From Escherichia boydii (GTDB taxonomy: Bacteria; Pseudomonadota; Gammaproteobacteria; Enterobacterales; Enterobacteriaceae), in NCBI GenBank assembly GCA_041890495.1, contig CP169086.1, forward strand, positions 3,844,001 to 3,908,000: a stretch of 64,000 nucleotides of DNA, read 5' to 3'. Within the stretch, counting starts at the first letter, position 1. The number at the start of each line of letters is the position of its first letter. The position numbers were made by a program, and so were the translations under genes. Shown piece by piece: positions 25,524-33,230 of the stretch. The notes beneath the pieces were generated by a model. It saw only the letters and a list, made by a program, of their open reading frames with translations. It did not search any database and was not told the DNA's origin.

Positions 25524-26546
25524 ATGATCACTTTTGAGATTCGTATGGAAATTAAAGTCCTGCATAAGCGGGGAATGAGCATCCGGGCCATCGCCAGGGA
25601 ACTGGGTATTTCGCGCAATACTGTCCGCAGCCACCTGAAAGCCAAATCTGAAAAGCCGCAGTATTCACCACGCCCGGCATCATCATCACTGCTCGATGAA
25701 TACCGTGATTACATCTCTAAACGGATCAGCGATGCACATCCCTACAAAATCCCTGCGACCGTTATTGCCAGGGAAATCATGGAGCTGGGCTATCGTGGAG
25801 GGCTGACTATCCTGAGAGAGTTCATCCGTTCGCAGGCCCTCCCTGCACAGGCCGAACCGGTCGTTCGCTTCGAAACCGAGCCCGGACGGCAGATGCAGGT
25901 TGACTGGGGGACCATGCGAAACGGCAAGTGCCCTTTGCACGTGTTCGTTGCTGTTCTGGGGTACAGCAGAATGCTTTACCTCGAGTTCACCGACAACATG
26001 CGCTACGACACGCTGGAAGCCTGTCACCGCAATGCGTTCAGCTTCTTCGGTGGCGTACCGCGGGAAGTCCTGTACGACAATATGAAAACGGTGGTGCTCC
26101 AGCGTGATGCTTACCAGACCGGGCAGCACCGGTTCCATCCTTCCCTGTGGCAGTTCGGTAAAGAGATGGGCTTCTCTCCTCGCCTCTGCCGTCCCTTCAG
26201 GGCGCAGACTAAAGGCAAGGTGGAGCGGATGGTGCAGTACACCCGAAACAGCTTCTATATCCCGTTAATGACGCGCCTGCGTCCGATGGGGATCACCGTC
26301 GATGTTGAAACCGCAAACCGTTACGGCCTGCGCTGGCTGTACGATGTGGCCAATCAACGTAAGCATGAAACTATCCAGACCCGCCCATGCGATCGCTGGG
26401 TTAAGGAACAGCAATCCATGCTGGCACTACCTCCGGAGAAAAAACAGTATGACGTGCAGGTTGATGAAAGCCTGGTGACCTTCGACAGGCAGCCGTTGCA
26501 TCATCCGCTCTCCATCTATGACACGTTCTGCAGAGGAGCCGCATGA
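25524..26546 (+). CDS. istA: IS21 family transposase IstA
   Basis: A 340-residue DDE transposase. An N-terminal helix-turn-helix (MSIRAIARELGISRNTVRSHL) is followed by an rve-type integrase core with acidic residues in MQVDWGTMR, LYDNMKT and KGKVERMVQY. It catalyses strand transfer with IstB help. It overlaps istB by four bases. Intact. Confidence 0.95.
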   Translation: MITFEIRMEIKVLHKRGMSIRAIARELGISRNTVRSHLKAKSEKPQYSPRPASSSLLDEYRDYISKRISDAHPYKIPATVIAREIMELGYRGGLTILREFIRSQALPAQAEPVVRFETEPGRQMQVDWGTMRNGKCPLHVFVAVLGYSRMLYLEFTDNMRYDTLEACHRNAFSFFGGVPREVLYDNMKTVVLQRDAYQTGQHRFHPSLWQFGKEMGFSPRLCRPFRAQTKGKVERMVQYTRNSFYIPLMTRLRPMGITVDVETANRYGLRWLYDVANQRKHETIQTRPCDRWVKEQQSMLALPPEKKQYDVQVDESLVTFDRQPLHHPLSIYDTFCRGAA

Positions 26547-27325
26547 TGGTCGAGCTGCAACATCAACGGCTGATGGTGCTTGCCGAACAGCTGCAACTGG
26601 ACAGTCTTATCGGCGCAGCACCGGCGCTGTCACAACAGGCGGTGGAGCAGGAATGGAGCTACATGGACTTCCTGGAGCACCTGTTACATGAGGAGAAACT
26701 GGCCCGGCATCAGCGTAAACAGGCGATGTACACGCGGATGGCAGCCTTCCCGGCGGTAAAGACGTTCGAGGAGTACGACTTCACCTTCGCCACCGGCGCT
26801 CCTCAGAAGCAAATCCAGTCGCTGCGATCTCTGAGCTTCATCGAGCGTAACGAAAATATCGTACTGCTGGGGCCATCGGGCGTGGGGAAAACGCATCTGG
26901 CGATAGCGATGGGATACGAAGCGGTCCGGGCGGGTATCAAGGTTCGCTTCACAACAGCAGCGGACCTGCTGCTACAGCTGTCCACTTCACAGCGCCAGGG
27001 CCGTTACAAAACGACACTCAATCGCGGTGTCATGGCCCCGAAGCTACTTATCATCGATGAAATAGGTTATCTGCCGTTCAGTCAGGAGGAGGCCAAGCTG
27101 TTCTTCCAGGTCATCGCCAAACGTTACGAGAAGAGCGCGATGATCCTGACCTCCAACCTGCCGTTCGGACAGTGGGATCAGACGTTCGCCGGGGATGCAG
27201 CCCTGACATCGGCGATGCTTGACCGTATCTTACATCACTCACATGTAGTCCAGATAAAAGGAGAGAGCTATCGACTGAAGCAGAAACGAAAGGCCGGGGT
27301 TATAGCGGAAGCTAATCCTGAGTAA
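26543..27325 (+). CDS. istB: IS21 family helper ATPase IstB
   Basis: A 260-residue DnaC-like AAA ATPase that directs target choice of IstA. Walker A is GPSGVGKTH, Walker B LLIIDEIGYLP, and an ILTSNLPFGQW sensor segment follows. Its ATG overlaps the end of istA. A second in-frame ATG one codon later is also possible. Intact. Confidence 0.95.
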   Translation: MMVELQHQRLMVLAEQLQLDSLIGAAPALSQQAVEQEWSYMDFLEHLLHEEKLARHQRKQAMYTRMAAFPAVKTFEEYDFTFATGAPQKQIQSLRSLSFIERNENIVLLGPSGVGKTHLAIAMGYEAVRAGIKVRFTTAADLLLQLSTSQRQGRYKTTLNRGVMAPKLLIIDEIGYLPFSQEEAKLFFQVIAKRYEKSAMILTSNLPFGQWDQTFAGDAALTSAMLDRILHHSHVVQIKGESYRLKQKRKAGVIAEANPE

Positions 27326-27393
27326 ACAAGGTGGATCAATATTAGACCGTTGGTGGTGACGGTAAGTGGATCACTTTTTACCCGTTGTTGACA

Positions 27394-27629
27394 CCGCCGT
27401 CAGGCATCACGTCAACCAGCGAGATAAACGACTCATCGCGCAGCTTAGTGGCGTAGTCAACCAGACGGGAAAAGCGACTGCTGTGCGGCATTTCTGGCTT
27501 TGTACCGGAAGCTTTCACGGCTTCCATTAAATCATCATCGCGCGATTCATCACGAACAGAAACGTACGACACCAGGTCCCCAAAGGAGGACTTGCCGTCT
27601 TGTCGTTTCGGTGGAATAACCGGGATCAT
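27394..27629 (-). pseudogene. nikB: Relaxase NikB-like, N-terminal fragment
   Basis: The first ~78 residues of a MOB-P-type relaxase, beginning MIPVIPPKRQDGKSSFGDLVSYVSVRDE and ending SLVDVMPDG at the IS21 boundary (27393/27394); the last five codons and the stop at 27378 are IS sequence. A full relaxase of this group has several hundred residues, so the catalytic histidine motif is lost. It follows nikA by about 20 bases, as in IncI/IncL-M-type relaxosome operons. The fragment cannot nick DNA. Confidence 0.8.
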
Positions 27630-27650
27630 GATGTTGTACTTTTCTCCGTG

Positions 27651-27986
27651 CTAATCGTTGTTCATGAGTTTGTTTCTGAGCGTTGTCGACAGTTCTGTTA
27701 TTGCGACAAGGACCGTGGAGTACTCCTTATCCCCCACTCGTTTCCCTTCAACAAAGAGATGCTTTTGCAGTCTCCCCAGCCTTAACAGCTCGGTCATAAA
27801 GCTGTCATCGATGAGTGAAATCATTTTCCTATTCATCGCAGCGTTACGGATATAAGCCGATACGCTTTGCCCAACTGCTTCCGCTTTCTGTTCAATCTCT
27901 TCGATTTCATCCGGCGTGAATCTCAGGGTCTTGATTACGGTTTTCTGCCGTTTATCACTTCCCCTTCGGGATGCTTTGTCGCTCAT
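27651..27986 (-). CDS. nikA: NikA/TraJ-like relaxosome accessory protein
   Basis: A 111-residue ribbon-helix-helix protein, start MSDKASRRGSDKRQKTVIKTLRFTPDEIEEIEQKAEAVGQSVSAYIRNAA. Length and pattern match NikA/TraJ-type proteins that bind the oriT inverted repeat and recruit the relaxase. It reads away from the oriT at 27987-28217, with the relaxase gene following. It appears intact although its partner is cut. Confidence 0.8.
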   Translation of the reverse strand: MSDKASRRGSDKRQKTVIKTLRFTPDEIEEIEQKAEAVGQSVSAYIRNAAMNRKMISLIDDSFMTELLRLGRLQKHLFVEGKRVGDKEYSTVLVAITELSTTLRNKLMNND

Positions 27987-28217
27987 GTGTGCTCCTTACT
28001 CGGGTGTCGGGGCGGAGCCCTGACCAGGTGGCATTTGCAATATCGTGCGTGCGCGGTATTACAAATGCACATCCTGTCCCGTCTTTCGAGCCATTATACG
28101 CTTCGCTGGCTGTTTCGCCTAGTGGCGATTTGACGGCATAGGCAGTGCGGAGCACTGCCACTTTTTAGTGGTCAATGTTATGATTTCGATGACAATATTC
28201 TGAAAGGGGGTAAGAAG
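27987..28217. other. Plasmid origin of transfer (oriT)
   Basis: Between divergent nikA and the TraK-like gene. An inverted repeat GCATTTG (28031-28037) / CAAATGC (28062-28068), with inner AATA/TATT arms, is followed by CATCCTGT at 28070-28077. That octamer matches the nick region of IncI-type oriT sites, where cleavage lies before the final T; distance from repeat to nick also fits. A further hairpin GGCAGTGC/GCACTGCC is at 28141-28159. The site could still act in trans if a relaxase of the right type were supplied by another plasmid. Confidence 0.75.
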
Positions 28218-28526
28218 ATGAGTAAGAAGGCGTTTTATTCAAATGAAGATATCGATCTGGCAAAGGTTGCTCTGGCTGGTTTACCGGATCTGACACCTCA
28301 GCGCAAATCACAAAAGGAATTTCTGGATGCAATCCGTGATGACCTGTTAGCACTGGTCAAAACCAAAGGTTACACGGTCTCAGACATTAAAGAGACACTA
28401 AAAACCACGGGGTATGAAATCAGTGAGAGAGCACTTCGTGAAATCGTTCGTGATGCTGATAAAAACAAACCAGCCCGTAAAAATCGCAGGTCGACGGCAG
28501 GAAATTCGTCATCACCAACGAAATAA
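28218..28526 (+). CDS. TraK-like oriT-associated protein
   Basis: A 102-residue basic protein starting MSKKAFYSNEDIDLAKVALAGLPDLTPQ. Its middle (FLDAIRDDLLALVKTKGYTVSDIKETLKTTGYEISERALREIVRD) resembles a helix-turn-helix. Position on the far side of oriT, divergent from nikA/nikB, is that of traK in IncP-type and related relaxosomes. RBS GAAAGGGGG. Intact. Confidence 0.65.
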   Translation: MSKKAFYSNEDIDLAKVALAGLPDLTPQRKSQKEFLDAIRDDLLALVKTKGYTVSDIKETLKTTGYEISERALREIVRDADKNKPARKNRRSTAGNSSSPTK

Positions 28527-28561
28527 TTCCTGCATCCTAAAGATGTGATGTACTGATATTT

Positions 28562-28600
28562 TTCTTACCAGGATGAAATATTTTTTCAGCCTGGTAAGAA
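28562..28600. terminator. Bidirectional terminator between convergent genes
   Basis: Eleven-base arms TTCTTACCAGG and CCTGGTAAGAA around an A/T-rich loop, between the TraK-like gene (plus) and the next gene (minus). Confidence 0.65.
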
Positions 28601-28617
28601 GGGAGATGATGTAGTAA

Positions 28618-29184
28618 TTACCATTCAAAGGTCGGTACGTCTGCCAGCATTTCTCCCCATGAAGTAAAATGAACCATGCTGATGTCAGCCTTTATCATGG
28701 CAGTGTAAATCACTATTCTCGCCGCTTTTGAAATACCATGACGTTTCAGAATGAGAAGCGGATAACTGACGGCATCAACACGAATGATGTAACCCAGATC
28801 GGATTCATGGATCCATTCGCTTTCATACTCGGCGTGACATAGTTCGCTCAGAATCTCGCTATCCCTCCGCGTAATATGGCTCAGACTACATTCCAGAACA
28901 GAGCGCAAAACTTTGTGATTAAGTTCAGTACGCTGTCCCCATCCGAGCGATGCAGTAACATCCTCCCATGTCCATTTAGGGTTATCAGGAACCTGAGCAG
29001 TAAGCTGTTTAAATGGCAAGCTAAGTGCCGTCGACAGGTTCAACCCTGATGCAATAATACGCGGATAAAGTTCACTGGCTGTACATGAAGAAATCAGTTC
29101 TCCATTAACGAAGAGAGCTTCATCACCGTTATCAAGACGGATGCAGGTAACACCATGAGGCGCGCGGGAAATGTAGTGAGGCAT
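28618..29184 (-). CDS. Hypothetical plasmid protein (188 aa)
   Basis: A 188-residue soluble protein. The start reads PHYISRAPHGVTCIRLDNGDEALFVNGELISS, a style shared by small plasmid/island proteins of the DUF5983-like group; that link is from memory and weak. The C-terminal part (HGISKAARIVIYTAMIKADISMVHF) could be a second domain. RBS AAAGGAATGGA. It is part of the plasmid leading region beside oriT, where anti-restriction and establishment genes usually lie. Function not known. Confidence 0.55.
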   Translation of the reverse strand: MPHYISRAPHGVTCIRLDNGDEALFVNGELISSCTASELYPRIIASGLNLSTALSLPFKQLTAQVPDNPKWTWEDVTASLGWGQRTELNHKVLRSVLECSLSHITRRDSEILSELCHAEYESEWIHESDLGYIIRVDAVSYPLLILKRHGISKAARIVIYTAMIKADISMVHFTSWGEMLADVPTFEW

Positions 29185-29265
29185 GTTCCATTCCTTTCAA
29201 AAATGTGCCGGATAATATTCCGGCACTGTGTTATAAAATTCCGCCCCATTGCAGGGCTACGGTTA

Positions 29266-29508
29266 TCAGGCGTACGCGTGGGAAAGCTCAAGGGTACTCA
29301 GAACGTGATCCCATTCAGCCCCGTTAAGTGCTGGAATATGGATCGGTTTATGAACACGCCCACAACGGACCAGTGATGTCCCCAGTTGTTTCAGATGTGG
29401 CGCGATAGCGTCTGGTTTCAACGTTTCGCGGATTTTCCGTGGATGACGGGTTTTAACCCGCTCCTTTACAAAGTATTCGCGACATGCGACGATGAACTGG
29501 TCTTTCAT
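29266..29508 (-). CDS. Small plasmid protein, paralogue of 31409-31672
   Basis: An 80-residue basic protein. Its C-terminus (VHKPIHIPALNGAEWDHVLSTLELSHAYA) is closely related to the end of the 87-residue protein at 31409-31672 (VRIPAMRGSEWGHVLRTLELSRACN), and both carry a preceding basic segment. Two paralogues within 2.2 kb suggest a duplicated leading-region gene family. Function unknown. Confidence 0.6.
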   Translation of the reverse strand: MKDQFIVACREYFVKERVKTRHPRKIRETLKPDAIAPHLKQLGTSLVRCGRVHKPIHIPALNGAEWDHVLSTLELSHAYA

Positions 29509-29564
29509 AGTGCCTCCTCAGAGTCATTGTGATAACGAGCTGTTACAGCAGCCCGTGTAAACAG

Positions 29565-29588
29565 GCAGGGCACCCGCCCTGCTTTTTT
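29565..29588 (+). terminator. Strong intrinsic terminator
   Basis: GCAGGGC and GCCCTGC arms, a four-base loop and a run of six T on the plus strand. No plus-strand gene ends nearby, so an upstream untranslated RNA is possible. Confidence 0.6.
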
Positions 29589-30162
29589 ATTGCCAGTCTT
29601 CCGGCAATATCCTGCGCGTCTTACGACGCAAATCTTGCAGGCCATCCGGCCTTTTCTGCCGTCGTCCTTTTCCGTTTTCTTGCAATGAGGGAAATGCCTT
29701 CATTACGCTAATGCCCTGACAGGGTGACGATGGAAAGCAGGGGTGAAGGACAGATTATTTGGAGCCTGCGAGAAAAAATCTGGACGGAAAGCGTCAGCGT
29801 CCCTTGCTGAACAGAGGCGCTCTGTCAGAGTGCATAAGTAATGAAAGGCTTTCACGGCAGAAACGGACAGGACGGCAGAAGGCGCCGGTTAATCCGGCGT
29901 TCCCTTGCGGCCGCCGTGGCGGTCAGTGGGAGCGGCGCTGCCGGAACGGCAGCTGCAAGCGGGATAGGTTCAGGTATCGCTTGCTATCCGTCAGGACGGA
30001 GACGCGTGCGGCTCCGCGTAGCGCGGTGGGCGTACGGCCACCACGCGAAGTGCAGGCGACGACCCGGCAGCGACGGGGAGCCGAAGGTACCCAGATGTCA
30101 GTCCTGACAACATGCTTTTCGTCGTCATTTAGCATCAAATTAATCCACAAAAAAAAATCCAT

Positions 30163-30185
30163 AAAAGTGCAGAATCTGCACTTTT
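30163..30185. promoter_or_regulatory. Operator palindrome 1 (AAGTGCAGA core)
   Basis: A palindrome, odd-length with one central base, built on AAGTGCAGA-A-TCTGCACTT. An identical 19-bp core occurs at 30222-30240, 57 bp further on, just before the helix-turn-helix gene. Confidence 0.7.
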
Positions 30186-30217
30186 TTCATATGTACTTTC
30201 CCACAAAAAAAACACTA

Positions 30218-30244
30218 AAATAAGTGCAGAATCTGCACTTATTT
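30218..30244. promoter_or_regulatory. Operator palindrome 2 (AAGTGCAGA core)
   Basis: The same 19-bp core, extended here to 27 bp of symmetry. It ends 12 bp before the ATG of the helix-turn-helix gene, where bound protein would block translation initiation or transcription, so autoregulation is likely. Confidence 0.7.
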
Positions 30245-30256
30245 AGGTATCAGAAA

Positions 30257-30520
30257 ATGACGGGTTACGAACTTCGTTTATGGCGAAAAGGTATGAACTG
30301 GAGCAGTGACAGGGCGGCCGAAGAGCTTGGAGTCAGCCTGCGAACATGGAAAGTTTACGAGAAGTCGGAAAAGGTATCGCGGGTAGTAGAGCTGGCAACC
30401 GTGACACTTTCTATCGCTGCTACTGTTCCTTCCTTCGGACACCGGAAAACCACCAAAGAAAAGATAATTACCATGATCCAGACACTAACCGGCGCAGCTG
30501 GACTCATCGGGAGGCGCTGA
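30257..30520 (+). CDS. Helix-turn-helix regulator, probably autoregulated
   Basis: An 87-residue protein with an XRE-like helix-turn-helix near residues 3-45 (MTGYELRLWRKGMNWSSDRAAEELGVSLRTWKVYEKSEK). Short plasmid regulators of this size control transfer or maintenance genes. Two identical 19-bp palindromes precede it, the nearer ending 12 bp before the start. ATG 30257 is chosen because it sets the helix-turn-helix at the N-terminus and lies just after the operator. Confidence 0.7.
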   Translation: MTGYELRLWRKGMNWSSDRAAEELGVSLRTWKVYEKSEKVSRVVELATVTLSIAATVPSFGHRKTTKEKIITMIQTLTGAAGLIGRR

Positions 30521-30538
30521 GCACCTCCCCTGTCCTTA

Positions 30539-31369
30539 TCAGGCGGCTTTCGATATATCGCGCATAAAGTCCATCATGGCTTTAAGTCTGCGCTGAGTGT
30601 TCAGCTTCGCTTCAAAGTCGTTGAGATAGTAAACAGGCGTATAACGTACACGATTGAACTGCATCGTGAGCGTGTTCCCTGTCACCACCTCCGCCGCAAT
30701 CCCCAAAAGAGACAACTGGATAAATGCCATATCGGCAGCAACCGGATCAATATCGATGCAACTGGCGAACAGGTGCGCGGACGGATTGATATCAGCCTCA
30801 AGCAGACATTCAGCATAGGCAATAATCATTCCTGCCGAACCGCAGGCCGGATCGCTTATCGTCGCGATACCCTCCCGCGTGACCGTCTCTTTAATGCCGG
30901 AAACCAGCATTCTGGCCATCATTGACTGGACAGAATAGGGGGTAAAATATTGCCCCATACCTCCCGACCCCAGCTCAAGCTCCATAAAAATTGAGCCGAT
31001 GAAGTCATGGAATTTAGCCTCCAGCGCACACACCATCAGGCGGAACAACTCATGAAAATTGCGGATATCGTCAGCGTCGTATCGCGCGCAGATCTTCCGG
31101 CAGTTTTCCGCGTTCTCTGGCGTTCTCACCCGCGCAATATCCAGTTCGCTCGCGGCAAGTCTGACAAAATCGCTGAATACATCCCAGCGGTGAAGGTGGC
31201 GGGCAGTCTGGTTAAACAGACTGATAAACTGCTTACGCGCGGTGTCGATGCTGATAAGGCGCGGGAGGGCTGGCTCGGACTGGACAGCCGGAGCCGCCTG
31301 CACGACAGGGCGGGCGGCTCCGCGCTTTTTTGTCTCATTGTAGAAATCGGCAAAACTAATCTGGGTCAT
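30539..31369 (-). CDS. Plasmid N-6 DNA methylase-like protein
   Basis: A 276-residue HsdM-like protein. The SAM-binding motif I is ATISDPACGSAGMIIAYAE near residue 165, and the upstream GGMGQYFTPYSVQSMMARML matches the region before it in type I methylases. The catalytic NPPY/F motif IV is not seen where expected (TGNTLTMQFNRVRYTPVYYLNDF instead), so methylation may be lost. Similar shortened methylase-like genes are common on conjugative plasmids. No restriction partner is visible. Confidence 0.75.
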   Translation of the reverse strand: MTQISFADFYNETKKRGAARPVVQAAPAVQSEPALPRLISIDTARKQFISLFNQTARHLHRWDVFSDFVRLAASELDIARVRTPENAENCRKICARYDADDIRNFHELFRLMVCALEAKFHDFIGSIFMELELGSGGMGQYFTPYSVQSMMARMLVSGIKETVTREGIATISDPACGSAGMIIAYAECLLEADINPSAHLFASCIDIDPVAADMAFIQLSLLGIAAEVVTGNTLTMQFNRVRYTPVYYLNDFEAKLNTQRRLKAMMDFMRDISKAA

Positions 31370-31408
31370 GGTTTTTCTCCTGCCGCCCCGTCAGGGGCGG
31401 CGTTGTTG

Positions 31409-31672
31409 TCAGTTACAGGCGCGGCTCAGTTCAAGCGTGCGCAGCACATGACCCCACTCGCTCCCGCGCATGGCGGGAATACGTACGGATCGCCCCTTTT
31501 TCCGGCAGTGCGCAATATGACGGCCCAGTGCCCGCATTTCCGGACTGAGGGCATTGCAGGCGATTTCACCGCGTTTGATACGCACCTGCTTTTTCACGGG
31601 CGCGTTTTGAGCCTCCTGCATCTGGACATAGAGGGCGGTTGGTGTAACAATCGAAACTTCACTGAATTGCAT
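31409..31672 (-). CDS. Small plasmid protein, paralogue of 29266-29508
   Basis: An 87-residue basic protein; the C-terminal 30 residues (RSVRIPAMRGSEWGHVLRTLELSRACN) match its neighbour at 29266. It follows the methylase-like gene on the same strand (upstream in transcription) and probably shares its transcript. Unknown function. Confidence 0.6.
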   Translation of the reverse strand: MQFSEVSIVTPTALYVQMQEAQNAPVKKQVRIKRGEIACNALSPEMRALGRHIAHCRKKGRSVRIPAMRGSEWGHVLRTLELSRACN

Positions 31673-31759
31673 GGGTTTGTTCCTTTTAGTGAAAGCCGGA
31701 TTTTTTCGTTGGAATCGCTCAAATCCGGCGTGGATGGAGCAGGCGTAAGCCTGCTTTTT

Positions 31760-32119
31760 TCATTTCTGGCTCTGGCTCTCAGGGCTGAATGCTGCTTTCA
31801 CCTTCGCCACGATATCGGCGTGATTCAGGTTGCTGTAATCACGTACGCGGAAATAACGCTTTCCAATACGGACAAAAATGTCCGTCACGTTCATACAGAT
31901 CATCTCTGCCAGCATGAAGGTTTCAGTGTCCTGCGCGGTGTCACAACGCCAGTTGATCATCGGTGGGTGCATTCCTGCCGCATCGTGGAATTTGTTCACA
32001 TCGATTTCCACAGGGGCGATCAGTGCGGACTTTTCACGGCTCAGCCAGTAGGCCATTTCCGATTCGGCGCTGGCGCTGGAATCAAGAGAAGCGAAAGAAT
32101 CAGTCGTGTGTAAATGCAT
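31760..32119 (-). CDS. Hypothetical plasmid protein (119 aa)
   Basis: A 119-residue soluble protein with no recognised domain; the central part reads EIDVNKFHDAAGMHPPMINWRCDTAQDTETFMLAEM and the C-terminus VRIGKRYFRVRDYSNLNHADIVAKVKAAF. It is in line with the methylase-like operon on the minus strand and has normal codon use for the region. Function unknown. Confidence 0.55.
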   Translation of the reverse strand: MHLHTTDSFASLDSSASAESEMAYWLSREKSALIAPVEIDVNKFHDAAGMHPPMINWRCDTAQDTETFMLAEMICMNVTDIFVRIGKRYFRVRDYSNLNHADIVAKVKAAFSPESQSQK

Positions 32120-32164
32120 GGTTTATTTCCTTTTATCAGTACATGCCGGATATCCGGCGTGGGG

Positions 32165-32497
32165 TTACAGCTGTACGTATTGCAGGTTGCGTTTCAGTTC
32201 AAAAAGAAAATCAGGTTGAAACGACCAGGCGCGCCAGTTAAGCGTTCCGTTGGTGCGGATCTCCACCTGCACATCGCCGTATCGGGACACATCGGACACG
32301 GTGACAGTGACGCCCTCTTTCAGCGCAGTGGCCTGAGCCACCCACTCCTTCGCGACAGAAACAGGGTTTTGTTCTTCCTCCATCTCCCTGGTGAGTTCTC
32401 TCGCGGCAAAGGGCAAAGGAGCGACGGCGGGGCGGCAGGAAAAGGGCGCAGACAAAAGTTTTTGCAGTCCCCTGCAAAAAGTTTTGGCGGCGTTCAT
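32165..32497 (-). CDS. Hypothetical plasmid protein (110 aa)
   Basis: A 110-residue protein; residues ~45-105 (VAKEWVAQATALKEGVTVTVSDVSRYGDVQVEIRTNGTLNWRAWSFQPDF) form a probable small beta domain, while the N-terminal 40 residues look low-complexity. A later ATG (near 32381) could be the true start. First gene of the minus-strand plasmid operon. Not recognised. Confidence 0.45.
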   Translation of the reverse strand: MNAAKTFCRGLQKLLSAPFSCRPAVAPLPFAARELTREMEEEQNPVSVAKEWVAQATALKEGVTVTVSDVSRYGDVQVEIRTNGTLNWRAWSFQPDFLFELKRNLQYVQL

Positions 32498-33230
32498 TTA
32501 ACCCTTTGGATGACGACCTGACGGTGCTACGACCAGCCCTCCGCGTGAGGACACACGGGGGATGGACTCACGCGGGTGAACAGGATTGCACACACCCGAC
32601 ACGTCGGAACGGCGTGTCGCCATTAGAGCGACGGCTTTGCCGGCGCGGTGAAGGCGTTCCGGACGGTACGGCCGGAGAAGCCGCAGTTGTTGACCTTTGC
32701 CATCAGACCCTAGCGATAGCCCGAAACCGCTTGCGGGTTCGGCGGAGACTGGCTGGTGCGTAAGCAGCTGCCTGGCGGAGTGGGGCTCGGCTCCTGGACC
32801 GCCACGCGGGCCAGGAGCCGAAGGTGGCCATTGCCCTGCCCGTCTTTCTGGCTCTGGCCATCACGGAACTGCAGCGAAGAGAACTAACCAGCAGGATATC
32901 GATCAAAACAGACAGGATGAGGCACACGGAAAAGTCCTGCCAGAAGCACAGTTTCAGCAGACTAATCGCAACAGAGTAAATTAACAGCAGACAGGAATTT
33001 AATGATTGAGCGAGGACAAACCAGAGGGAGCAGAGGGGCAGCGCCGGAGGCGCGCCCCGCTTCCCCCGAACCCCGAAGGGGTACGGTCCGTCCCGGAAGT
33101 TCAGGCGTGCGGTCGCGTCGGGATGGAAAAAGGGGCTACCGGCGAACCGGCAACCCCTTCATAAAGGCGCTTCAGGCATGTCAAACCAACTCAGCCCTGA
33201 AAAGGCGGGGTTTCCCCCGCCTCCAGGTTG
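32498..33230. other. GC-rich noncoding plasmid region
   Basis: About 730 bases. Open frames exist but overlap each other, lack ribosome sites and look like GC-driven noise. A GGGG...ACCGG/CCGG...CCCC hairpin lies near 33133-33160. The region leads to the hok locus. Nothing else is recognised. Confidence 0.4.
33204..33221 (-). terminator. hok mRNA terminator
   Basis: GGCGGGG and CCCCCGCC arms around TTT; on the minus strand the hairpin is followed by TTTTC. It lies directly past the hok stop codon and would end the hok transcript. Confidence 0.6.

Larger units (their letters stand above)
25438..27393 (+). mobile_element. IS21 family insertion sequence (IS100-like)
   Basis: A 1956-bp element with istA and istB. 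The left terminus TGTTACCAACGG (25438) and the inverted right terminus TGTCAACAACGG (ending 27393) are related, and each end has repeated GATCCA-type inner motifs. Length and gene sizes match IS100-like members. The five bases outside each end (GCAGG and CCGCC) do not agree, so no target duplication is visible. It joins a truncated island gene on the left to a truncated relaxase gene on the right, consistent with deletion or recombination between IS copies. Confidence 0.85.
29509..30256. other. Structured, GC-rich noncoding plasmid region
   Basis: About 750 bases without a supported gene. From 29560 to 29700 it holds successive hairpins: the terminator at 29565-29588, a TTGCC/GGCAA stem, a TGCGTC-type stem near 29610 and a GGCC/GGCC stem. 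29800-30100 is very GC-rich and its open frames look spurious. 30163-30244 holds two operator palindromes. The hairpin series may be a single-strand-active promoter or assembly site, as known from plasmid leading regions. Confidence 0.5.

Noticed and set aside
29759..30107. Open frames in the GC-rich part of the plasmid leading region
   Set aside because: Arginine/glycine/alanine-rich translations, overlapping frames and no ribosome site; they follow from base composition.
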